This document shows, in pieces, positions 1 to 6,179 of a stretch of DNA of 10,249 nt (the first letter of the stretch is position 1; every line of letters begins with the position of its first letter). Below the pieces are notes generated by a model. The model was not told the DNA's origin. It searched no databases and saw only the letters and a list, made by a program, of their open reading frames with translations. Location of the stretch: the NCBI GenBank assembly GCA_007122045.1, contig SKJM01000489.1:1-10249 (forward strand), given 5' to 3'. The position numbers and the translations under genes were made by a program. This stretch comes from Planctomycetales bacterium. GTDB lineage: Bacteria > Planctomycetota > Planctomycetia > Pirellulales > Thermoguttaceae.

Positions 1-2
1 GA

Positions 3-101
3 GACGGCACAACGGCGTGTGCCTGCTAATTTTTGCCAGGGACGGCACAACGGCGTGTGCCTACTACTCTGGCTGGGGCGGCCTGCACCTGGAAATGGAA
101 G
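3..101 (+). repeat. Dispersed tandem-hairpin repeat, left copy
   Basis: Two direct copies of a 22-base unit lie at 3-24 and 41-62, 38 bases apart. Each contains a perfect 6-bp stem, GGCACA / TGTGCC, around the loop ACGGCG (stem-loops at 6-23 and 44-61). A tail follows the second hairpin, with GCGGCCTGCAC at 78-88 and then TGG, AA and GGAAG. The same layout, with the same 38-base spacing and the same tail, occurs at 7179-7270 in the same orientation. The locus is noncoding as far as I can see: reading frames across it are not protein-like. It lies upstream of the putative pdaD promoter. I do not recognise the element by name. It could be a REP-like intergenic palindrome family or a structured RNA. 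Confidence 0.75.
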
Positions 102-125
102 GGCCGGGAATCTTCGGGCGGGTAC

Positions 126-154
126 TTGCAAGAACGCTGGCCGAGCAGTACACT
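126..154 (+). promoter_or_regulatory. Putative sigma-70-type promoter of pdaD
   Basis: TTGCAA at 126-131 (4 of 6 matches to the -35 consensus) and TACACT at 149-154 (4 of 6 to the -10 consensus) are separated by exactly 17 bases. Transcription would begin near 161, leaving a leader of about 44 bases before the ATG at 205. The match is modest and found by eye only; spacing and position support it. Confidence 0.35.
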
Positions 155-170
155 CGCCCGATTCGGGTGT
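150..170. promoter_or_regulatory. Dyad over the pdaD -10 and start region
   Basis: ACACTCG at 150-156 pairs with CGGGTGT at 164-170 around a 7-base loop (7 pairs, one of them G-T). It overlaps the predicted -10 box and transcription start. That position suits a repressor operator, or a short hairpin at the very 5' end of the message. No regulator is identifiable, and a dyad of this length can arise by chance in GC-rich DNA. Confidence 0.25.
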
Positions 171-204
171 CGGCAGATCGTCTCGGAGTTTGGGAGGTAT
201 TGCG

Positions 205-771
205 ATGACTGCAACGAACAACGGCCCTTTTGTCCCCAAGCAGGCGTTTTTTACCAAGGGGGTGGGCAAGCACAGGAAACGGCTTCAGAGCTTCGAGTTG
301 GCCCTGCGCGACGCGGGGATCGAGCAGTACAACCTGGTGCGCGTGTCGAGCATCTTCCCTCCCCACTGCAAGGTGGTTTCCAAGAAGCAGGGCATCGCCC
401 GACTCCACCCTGGGCAAATTGTGTATGTGGTGCTGGCCGAGGAGGCGACCGACGAACCCTCGCGGCTGGTGGGCGCCGGCGTGGGGCTCGCCGTACCCGC
501 CCAGGGCGAGCAGTTCGGCTACATTTCCGAGCATCACGGCTTCGGCATGGTGCAGCGGCGGCTGAGCGACCTGGTCGAAGACATGGCCGCCACGATGCTC
601 GCCACGACGCTGGGCATCGAGTTCGACCCCGAAACCGCGTACGACGAGCGGAAGGAAATCTATTACATGTCGGGCAAGATTGTGAAGACCCGCGCCAGCG
701 TGCAGACGGCCGAGGGGGACAAGACGGGCCTGTGGACCACGGTGGTTTCGGCGGCCGTGTTTGTGATGTGA
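205..771 (+). CDS. pdaD: Pyruvoyl-dependent arginine decarboxylase (PvlArgDC)
   Basis: This 188-residue protein matches the PvlArgDC family, which decarboxylates L-arginine to agmatine, the entry to polyamine synthesis; it acts in the cytoplasm. The proenzyme cuts itself between two serines, and the second becomes the pyruvoyl cofactor of the alpha chain. The hallmark is present as NLVRVSSIFPP (residues 43-53), which predicts cleavage between Ser48 and Ser49. A glutamate in SEHHGFG (Glu109) corresponds to the conserved catalytic glutamate of the family. Length is typical (about 150-195 residues). The ATG at 205 is chosen because GGGAGG ends 7 bases before it; the frame stays open upstream into the hairpin repeat, but that part is not protein-like. 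It is the only plus-strand gene here and converges on the Uma2 gene, with 16 bases between their stops containing the palindrome GCCCGGGC (772-779). No other polyamine gene is visible. Function is very likely; trimer or hexamer assembly is known only from the family. Confidence 0.95.
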   Translation: MTATNNGPFVPKQAFFTKGVGKHRKRLQSFELALRDAGIEQYNLVRVSSIFPPHCKVVSKKQGIARLHPGQIVYVVLAEEATDEPSRLVGAGVGLAVPAQGEQFGYISEHHGFGMVQRRLSDLVEDMAATMLATTLGIEFDPETAYDERKEIYYMSGKIVKTRASVQTAEGDKTGLWTTVVSAAVFVM

Positions 772-787
772 GCCCGGGCGCGTCGGC

Positions 788-1453
788 TTATCTGCCCCGG
801 TGCCGATCCGCCCACCCGAACAGCTTCTCCAGCGACAACCGGAAGCCCGGCAGCACCTCCCCGCCGGAAAGCGCGCCGTTGGCGTCGAGGTCGTCCCATT
901 GGTCCTCGGCCGTATAGACGCGGGCGGTGCGCGTGCGGGGGTCGATGTACCACACGAGGCGCGTGCCGGTCGAGAAGTACTCGTGCAGTTTTCGCTGCAT
1001 TTCCGCCTCGGTGTTGCTTTCCGAGAGCACTTCCACGGCCAGGTCGGGCGCGAGGGGATAGATTCGCTGGTCGGGCAACCGGCGGCCCGGCATGCGTTCC
1101 CAACGGATAAAAGACACATCGGGGACGCGCACCTGCCCCGGCTGAATCCTGAGCATGCCTGCTTCGCCCAGTACGATGCCCAGGTCCTGCTCTTCGAGGC
1201 AGTTCCAAAGCGTGTGAATGATCCTTCCGGCCAGCAACGATTCATAGCTCGCCATAGGTTTCTCCACCAAAATACCATCGACCAGTTCGCAGATGCGGTC
1301 GCTGCGGGCCTCGGCGTCCAAGACGTCTTGCTCGGTGGCCGTGCCTGGGGCGGGGTAGGTGCGGATCCGCTCCGGCGGAATATGGCCCAGCCGGGCCTGG
1401 ACATCCGCGACGGTCCACTCGGTAGGTAGCGCAGCGCAAGAGGTGATGCTCAT
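788..1453 (-). CDS. Uma2-family (DUF820) putative nuclease
   Basis: A 221-residue protein of the Uma2/DUF820 family, which has a PD-(D/E)XK restriction-endonuclease fold. Expected motifs appear in order: CELVDG with Glu56 and Asp59; VRVPDV with Asp112; DLAVEVLSESN with Glu141; then Lys155 within EMQRKLHEYF, followed by WYIDPRTRTARVY (168-180). The acidic residues and lysine needed for a metal-dependent nuclease site therefore look intact. Family members are very numerous in planctomycetes and cyanobacteria, and most have no known substrate or role. Start is the ATG at 1453; an AGG about 8 bases upstream is a weak ribosome site. It is the last of the co-directional minus-strand genes, 181 bases after the SWIM gene, and probably has its own promoter (1511-1539). 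Family assignment is confident; the biological role is unknown. Confidence 0.88.
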   Translation of the reverse strand: MSITSCAALPTEWTVADVQARLGHIPPERIRTYPAPGTATEQDVLDAEARSDRICELVDGILVEKPMASYESLLAGRIIHTLWNCLEEQDLGIVLGEAGMLRIQPGQVRVPDVSFIRWERMPGRRLPDQRIYPLAPDLAVEVLSESNTEAEMQRKLHEYFSTGTRLVWYIDPRTRTARVYTAEDQWDDLDANGALSGGEVLPGFRLSLEKLFGWADRHRGR

Positions 1454-1510
1454 CAGGAACCTGTGCGGCCGCTATGTGGCGAGAATGACAACTACGGCAA
1501 TCACGATTTC

Positions 1511-1539
1511 ATTTTCCCACGAGAACCGGCCGGCGTCAA
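1511..1539 (-). promoter_or_regulatory. Putative promoter of the Uma2 gene
   Basis: On the minus strand TTGACG (1539-1534, 5 of 6 to the -35 consensus) and GAAAAT (1516-1511, 4 of 6 to the -10 consensus) are 17 bases apart. Transcription would begin near 1504, about 50 bases before the ATG at 1453. It sits in the 181-base gap after the SWIM gene, so the Uma2 gene can be transcribed separately. Identified by eye only. Confidence 0.35.
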
Positions 1540-1634
1540 GGGTGGCGAAGGGACGAAACCCGCGAGCCTAACGGTGGCCCCTGGGTCAATGGACTCCCCG
1601 TGCAGTTGCACACATATGGGGACCTAATCCATAC

Positions 1635-2594
1635 CTATTGTGAGGCAGTTGTGACCACCTTCCGCTTGCTCTTCTTGGCGGGCGTGGACTTTTTCTTGGC
1701 GGCCTTGGCCTTCGTTGCGGTCTTCGCCTTCTTGGCGACGTTGCTCTTCTTGGCCGCCTTTTTCGTCACCTTTTTTGCCGTCTTCTTGGCGCTCTTCTTC
1801 GCCGTCTTCTTGGTCTTCTTGCGGCGGCTGGGTCCGGCGTCGGGCTTCGGCGCGCCGTTCCCGTCGGGCTGTGACGCCTCGCCCGTGTCCAGGTCGATGC
1901 CGAACACGTCGGCCAGCTCGTCGGAGGCCAGCCGTTTCGCCTTGCCGCGTTGGGTCGCCGCCGAGACGGCCGCTTCGGCGTCGGCCTGGATCAGCTCGTC
2001 GTGGTTCACACCGCGCAGCTCGAAGAGCAGCTCGGGCCGATGGTCGAACCGGTTGCCCACGCCGTACAGCACGGCGGCCACGTGCTTGCACATCACCGCC
2101 CAGTCGGGGCAGGAGCAGCGGAACGACATTTCGCCGGGCAGCGGGAAAAGCCCCTCTTTCCGGTGGGTCACCACGTCCATCACGTGGTCGGAAAGCCGCC
2201 CTTCGAGCAGTTCGAGCAGCGAGCCGATCGCGCCGGCGCACCGCTGCTTGACGGCGTTCCACTTCTTCGCGGGCAGCGTCTTGATTTGGACCGCCACGTT
2301 GTACAGTTCCGAGCCGCTCACCTTCGCCTCGATTTTGCCGCGGTCGATGGCCAGGTGGCACACCGAGCCGTTGCGCACGTACGTGCGACCGCGCGGCAGC
2401 CGGTTCTCAAAGTCGCTGAAGCCCTCGAGGTGGTCGCACCAGCCCTTGCCCCAGAAGGTGCGGGCGATGGTGCGGCCCTCGATTTCGACCGGCTGGATGT
2501 CGACGCCCTTCTTGCGCAGGGCTTCCATCTTTTTCATCGCCCGCCGGCGCCGCACGGCCACCGGAACGTAGGGCGCCCATTGGAAGTAGGCCAT
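1635..2594 (-). CDS. SWIM zinc-finger protein with histone-H1-like tail
   Basis: A 319-residue protein. Residues 41-100 contain a conserved-looking opening (FWGKGWCDHLEGFSDFENRL, then PRGRTYVRNG) typical of bacterial SWIM proteins that accompany SNF2 helicases. The SWIM motif CxCx6CxH is intact at Cys160, Cys162, Cys169 and His171 and should bind one zinc. SWIM domains are known to mediate DNA or protein contacts. Residues about 257-313 form an extremely basic low-complexity tail built of Lys, Ala and Thr (KKTAKKSAKKTAKK-like), resembling the C-terminal domain of histone H1 and likely to bind DNA non-specifically. Start is the ATG at 2594, with AAAGGA about 10 bases upstream. The usual partner, a SNF2 helicase, is encoded upstream at 6175-3500, but three small genes intervene. 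The inferred role is a DNA-binding cofactor of that helicase; the exact process is unknown. Confidence 0.88.
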   Translation of the reverse strand: MAYFQWAPYVPVAVRRRRAMKKMEALRKKGVDIQPVEIEGRTIARTFWGKGWCDHLEGFSDFENRLPRGRTYVRNGSVCHLAIDRGKIEAKVSGSELYNVAVQIKTLPAKKWNAVKQRCAGAIGSLLELLEGRLSDHVMDVVTHRKEGLFPLPGEMSFRCSCPDWAVMCKHVAAVLYGVGNRFDHRPELLFELRGVNHDELIQADAEAAVSAATQRGKAKRLASDELADVFGIDLDTGEASQPDGNGAPKPDAGPSRRKKTKKTAKKSAKKTAKKVTKKAAKKSNVAKKAKTATKAKAAKKKSTPAKKSKRKVVTTASQ

Positions 2595-2716
2595 GATTTG
2601 CGAATCCTTTCGTGGTGGTGGGGTTTTCGGTTTGTTCTTGCGTTAAGGTGTTGTGGCGAAACGGATTTGTCGCTCCGTGACGACGACGAAGGCGTCGGGC
2701 AATTGATCGGCGTGTG

Positions 2717-2965
2717 CTACGCCGGCTCCGCAACCAGTGGCATGAACGCGGTATTGGCCAGGCAGCGCGATGCGAACAGCAGAGCCGCCTGAATATCCTC
2801 GCGCTGAAGCCCGTCGTACTCGGCCAGAATCTCATCGACGGTCGAGCCGTGCGCCAGGAGATTCAGTAGGTAATCGACGGTCAGTCGAGTGCCTTGGACA
2901 ACCGGTTTTCCTACCATGATGGCAGGGTCACACGTGATTCGCTGAAGAAGCTCTTTGTCAGTCAT
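2717..2965 (-). CDS. DUF433 family protein, probable antitoxin
   Basis: An 82-residue DUF433 protein. The family core is clear: CDPAIMVGKPVVQGTRLTV (residues 12-30), then YLLNLLAHGSTVDEILAEY (32-50) and LQREDIQAALLFA (53-65), which predicts a small helix-turn-helix-like fold. Such proteins usually act as antitoxins beside a DUF5615 PIN-like toxin; no such toxin is present on either side. The ATG at 2965 is chosen because GGAGG lies 8 bases before it. A TTG five codons upstream is in frame but overlaps that ribosome site. The gene begins 24 bases after the stop of the BrnT-partner gene, so it is probably co-transcribed with it. It may be an orphan antitoxin, or a third component of the BrnT cassette and its repressor. 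The role is inferred. Confidence 0.85.
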   Translation of the reverse strand: MTDKELLQRITCDPAIMVGKPVVQGTRLTVDYLLNLLAHGSTVDEILAEYDGLQREDIQAALLFASRCLANTAFMPLVAEPA

Positions 2966-2989
2966 GCTGGTTTCCTCCAAACAGTCGCA

Positions 2990-3199
2990 CTACTCAGCCC
3001 TCTGGCAGCTCTCGATCACGGCTGCAAGGTGTCGAAGGGCGTTGTTGACGGAATCGTGGTCGGGAAAGAACCTGGCCACGTCGGGATCGACAACGACAAC
3101 GTTCGTTCCTTCGGCATAGCGCTTCGCATACTTTCCTCTGACGCCGCCGGAAAAATCGTACTCTTCCAGTAGGTCCGGGTCATTCTTCATTCTCTTCAT
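2990..3199 (-). CDS. Putative antitoxin partner of BrnT
   Basis: A 69-residue protein whose gene overlaps the end of brnT by 20 bases, as expected for translationally coupled toxin-antitoxin pairs. Visible motifs are DFSGGVRGKYAKRYAEG (residues 15-31), a strand-like VVVVDPDVARFFPD (34-47) and a helix SVNNALRHLAAVI (50-62). I recall this pattern in small proteins next to BrnT-type toxins in cyanobacteria and planctomycetes. It is not a classical BrnA, since the usual BrnA sequence features are not evident. The strand followed by helices would suit a ribbon-helix-helix-like DNA-binding region, but that is inference. Start is the ATG at 3199, with AAGGAG 10 bases upstream; a second in-frame ATG at 3190 is possible. 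Likely role: binding and neutralising BrnT and repressing the operon. Confidence 0.72.
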   Translation of the reverse strand: MKRMKNDPDLLEEYDFSGGVRGKYAKRYAEGTNVVVVDPDVARFFPDHDSVNNALRHLAAVIESCQRAE

Positions 3200-3464
3200 G
3201 GAACCGCCGCTCCTTTCGTGTGGCTGGTCTAGCGCTGATTATTCTCACCCGGTCGCCTCGGTCGGTATGAACAACGACGAGAAGCCTGCCAAGGCAGGAG
3301 TATCCGATCAAGACAAATCGTTCTTCGTCCACCGAATGAAGCGGATCGGGAATCGTCACCGACAGCCCGTCTTCGAAGGCCGTGCTGGCCTCGTCGAACG
3401 TGATGCCGTGTTTCACTTTATTGGCTCGCGCTTTTTCGGGATCCCACTCGAATAACAGCCCCAT
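3180..3464 (-). CDS. brnT: BrnT family toxin
   Basis: A 94-residue BrnT-family protein. BrnT toxins have a RelE-like fold and act as ribonucleases that stop translation. Family signatures are present: FEWDPEKARANKVKHGI at residues 5-21, a central DEERFVLIGYS at 46-56, and the C-terminal RIISARPATRKERRFHEE at 74-91. Length is typical (about 90-100). Start is the ATG at 3464, with GAGGT 6 bases upstream. It lies 35 bases after the SNF2 helicase stop and overlaps the putative antitoxin gene by 20 bases; toxin-first order is the rule for BrnT loci. Composition is lower in GC than the helicase gene (hand counts: 35/60 at 3061-3120 and 36/60 at 3241-3300, against 46/60 at 4921-4980), which suggests recent arrival. 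Family assignment is confident; activity is inferred. Confidence 0.9.
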   Translation of the reverse strand: MGLLFEWDPEKARANKVKHGITFDEASTAFEDGLSVTIPDPLHSVDEERFVLIGYSCLGRLLVVVHTDRGDRVRIISARPATRKERRFHEENEE

Positions 3465-3499
3465 GTTGTCACCTCGTCACCCTCCGGCGCAGGTTCATT

Positions 3500-6175
3500 T
3501 TACACTCTCGCCTTGTCCACGTCCAGCGCAACCAGGTTGATCAGCTCGGCGTCGGTCATTTCAGTAAGCATCTTTTCGGCGCCGCCTTCGAGCAGGTCGG
3601 CCGCCAGGGCGGTTTTCTCCTCGATCAGGGCGTCGATCCGCTCTTCGATGGTGCCGCGGCAGACGAACTTGTGCACCAGCACGTTCCGCCGCTGCCCGAT
3701 GCGGAACGCCCGGTCGGTGGCCTGGTTCTCCACGGCCGGGTTCCACCAGCGGTCGAAGTGGATCACGTGCGAGGCGGCGGTCAGGTTCAACCCCGTGCCG
3801 CCTGCTTTCAGTGACAGCACGAAGAAGGGCGGGCCGCCGTCGGCCTGGAACTGATCGACCAGCCGCTTCCGCCCCTTCACGGCCGTACCGCCGTGCAGCA
3901 CGAGTCCGGGCCGGCCGAACACGCCGGTCAGGAATCGGGAAAGCGGGTCGGCCATCTCGCGGAACTGGGTGAACACCAGGGCCTTTTCCTGGCGCGAGGC
4001 GATTTCCTCGCAGATCTCGCCCAGCCGCAGGAACTTGCCGCTCCCCTCGGGCGCGAACTCGCCGTCGCCCAGCAGGTGGCTCGGGTGGTTGCACAACTGT
4101 TTGAACCGCATCAGGTAGGCCAGCACCAGCCCGCGGCGCTGCATCCCGTCGAGGTCCTCCAGGGCCCGGGCCATTTCCTCGACCATTTTCGCGTACAGGG
4201 CCGCCTGCCGCTTCCCAAGCCCGCAGAAGGCGCGGACCTCGGTCTTCTCCGGCAGGTCGGCAATGACGCGCTTGTCGGTCTTCAGCCGGCGGAGGATGTA
4301 CGGCTGCACCAAGCCGCGCAGCGGGGCATAGCGGTTCTCGGTGCGGGCGTCGAGCCGCTTGACGAACCCCTTGAACTGCCGCTGCGAGCCGAGCAGCCCC
4401 GGGCAAAGGAAGTCGAACAGCGACCACAGGTCGGAAAGCCGGTTTTCGACCGGCGTGCCGGTGAGCACGACGCGGGCCTCGGCCCGAAGCCGCTTGACCG
4501 CCTTCGTCTGCCGCGAGCCGGGGTTTTTGATCGCCTGCGCCTCGTCGAGCGCGACCAGCCGCCAGTCGACCTCCGAAAGCCACGGCTGCCGCAGCAGCAT
4601 GCCGTAGGTGGTCAGGGCGACGTCGGCCTTCGAGAGGGCCCCGGCGGGATCGGCGGCGATTTTGGCGAGTTGCTCCTTTGGCGTCTCCGAGGGGTGGACG
4701 AACACGGCGCGGAGCGACGGGGTGAATCGGGCCATCTCGGCCTTCCAGTTCGCCAGCAGCGAGGCCGGCAGGACCAGCAGCGACGGTTTGTCGCCCCGCT
4801 GCTTCTTGAGTACGGTGAGCAGCCCGAGCACCTGCACGGTCTTGCCCAGGCCCATGTCGTCGGCCAGGCAGGCGCCGAGCCCCAGGCTGGAGAGGAACCA
4901 CAGCCAGTTCACGCCGGCGGCCTGGTAGGGGCGCAGGGTGGCCTTCAGGTCGGCGCCCGGGGCGGCCTGGTCGAGCTGCTCCGGGCTGCGGAGGTTGGCC
5001 AGCAGTTGGCCGAGCCACTCGCCGGCGCCGACGAACGACCACGCCCGGTCGGGGTCGGCCCGGCCGTCGTCGTCGAGATCCTTCGGCGCGCCGGCCAGCA
5101 GCCGCATCCCTTCGATGAAGGAGAGGCCGTCGCCGGCCTGGGCTTCGACGGCCTTCCACTGGTCGAGCGCTTCGTTGAGCTTCTCGCGGTCGACTTCGAC
5201 CCACTGGCCCCGCAGCAGCACGAGCCCGTCCTCGGCGGCCAGCAGCTCGTTCCATTCGGCCTCGGTCAGCGTCTGGTCGCCGAGGGCCATTTCGACCTTG
5301 AAGTCGAGCATGGCCCCGGCATGGAACTTCTTTTGCCGCTTTTCGCCAATGGTGACGCCCACGCGGGGCCGGGGGCGTTTTTTCCACCAGTCGGGCAGGC
5401 GAGCCAGGATGCCGCTTTCCTCCATCCGCGGCGTTTCTTGCAGGAACCGGTAGGCCTCGCGCGGCGTCCAGGCGAGCGGCTGGAACAGGTCGCCGGACTC
5501 GACCAGGTCCTTCACCAGGGCGCTACTTTCGGAGGCTTGTTGCACGGGCGAGAGGAGCTTCGCCAGGGCCTTCCGATTCTTCTCCCCCGCGTACTGCTGC
5601 AACGCCTTGCTCAGCGGCAGATACCGCACCCGCCCGCCGGCCGCCACGCCGGGCGCGTAGGTGGCCAGGAACGCGAAGGGGCAGTCGGGGTCGCGCTTGT
5701 TCTCGGCCAGGTGGAAGCAGACGCGGCCGACCTGGTGCCACAGCGGCGCCCGCTGCTTGAGGAACCCCGCCAGCCCGCCGGCGTCGCGGGCCACCTCGCG
5801 GCGGGTCCATGCGTCCAGGTCGGTCCAGACGGTCTCCAGCGTCGCCTCGGTCACGTACTCGGCGCCCGGCATGGGCGGGACGGCCAGCACGAGCGCGGCA
5901 AGCTGCTCCACTGCCGGCGGTGGAATGGGTTCGAGCGCCGCGCCGGCCACGTCGGGCGTGTGGCACAGCTCGGTCAGGTACCGGCCCGCGAAGCCGCGCC
6001 AGTAGGCCAATGCGGGACCGGCGCCGGCGTCGAGCTTTTCGTTGGCCAGCGCGAACAGCCCCTCGGCCTGGCCGGCGGCGAACGCCCGGGCAAGCCGCGC
6101 GGCCGGACCGCTGCCCGTGGCGGGGGGCTGGGCGACCAGGTGGCCGGTCGGGGTGAAGGCGAGTTCGAGGTCCAT
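3500..6175 (-). CDS. SNF2-family DEAD/DEAH-box helicase
   Basis: An 891-residue superfamily 2 ATPase of the SNF2/HepA type, an ATP-driven DNA translocase. The N-terminal half carries the bacterial SNF2-associated region (about residues 225-345, including GILARLPDWWKKRPRPRV at 255-272 and RGQWVEVDREKL at 322-333). The motor follows: Walker A DDMGLGKT (439-446), Walker B DEAQ (544-547), LTGTP (571-575), then the second lobe with KALVFTQF (731-738), KAGGTGLNL (790-798) and the arginine-finger motif QATDRAFRIGQ (818-828). All catalytic motifs look intact. Residues 366-374 read DLDDDGRAD, an EF-hand-like loop, an oddity whose meaning is unclear. Start is the ATG at 6175, with AGGAAG 8 bases upstream inside the end of the SEC-C gene. 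Only 4 bases separate the two, so translation is probably coupled. The SWIM protein at 2594-1635 is its probable partner. Remodelling of DNA-protein complexes, repair or defence are all possible. Confidence 0.95.
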   Translation of the reverse strand: MDLELAFTPTGHLVAQPPATGSGPAARLARAFAAGQAEGLFALANEKLDAGAGPALAYWRGFAGRYLTELCHTPDVAGAALEPIPPPAVEQLAALVLAVPPMPGAEYVTEATLETVWTDLDAWTRREVARDAGGLAGFLKQRAPLWHQVGRVCFHLAENKRDPDCPFAFLATYAPGVAAGGRVRYLPLSKALQQYAGEKNRKALAKLLSPVQQASESSALVKDLVESGDLFQPLAWTPREAYRFLQETPRMEESGILARLPDWWKKRPRPRVGVTIGEKRQKKFHAGAMLDFKVEMALGDQTLTEAEWNELLAAEDGLVLLRGQWVEVDREKLNEALDQWKAVEAQAGDGLSFIEGMRLLAGAPKDLDDDGRADPDRAWSFVGAGEWLGQLLANLRSPEQLDQAAPGADLKATLRPYQAAGVNWLWFLSSLGLGACLADDMGLGKTVQVLGLLTVLKKQRGDKPSLLVLPASLLANWKAEMARFTPSLRAVFVHPSETPKEQLAKIAADPAGALSKADVALTTYGMLLRQPWLSEVDWRLVALDEAQAIKNPGSRQTKAVKRLRAEARVVLTGTPVENRLSDLWSLFDFLCPGLLGSQRQFKGFVKRLDARTENRYAPLRGLVQPYILRRLKTDKRVIADLPEKTEVRAFCGLGKRQAALYAKMVEEMARALEDLDGMQRRGLVLAYLMRFKQLCNHPSHLLGDGEFAPEGSGKFLRLGEICEEIASRQEKALVFTQFREMADPLSRFLTGVFGRPGLVLHGGTAVKGRKRLVDQFQADGGPPFFVLSLKAGGTGLNLTAASHVIHFDRWWNPAVENQATDRAFRIGQRRNVLVHKFVCRGTIEERIDALIEEKTALAADLLEGGAEKMLTEMTDAELINLVALDVDKARV

Positions 6176-6179
6176 TCAG

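Noticed and set aside
19..204. Possible N-terminal extension of the arginine decarboxylase, or a separate small protein, across the hairpin repeat
   Set aside because: The frame is open, but its residues are not family-like, it runs through noncoding repeat DNA, and a good ribosome site marks the ATG at 205.
1591..1621. Terminator hairpin after the SWIM gene (GTGCAGTTGCAC at 1600-1611 inside CCCC / GGGG)
   Set aside because: The arms are short with an asymmetric internal loop, and there is no T-run on the minus strand.
1655..1830. CRISPR-like or satellite repeat from the recurring short CTTCTTGGC-type words
   Set aside because: The repetition is explained by codons for the Lys/Ala tail of the SWIM protein; there are no regular spacers.
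2661..2678. Hairpin ACGGA / TCCGT after the DUF433 gene as a terminator
   Set aside because: Only five pairs with an eight-base loop and no clear T-run; it is within chance expectation.
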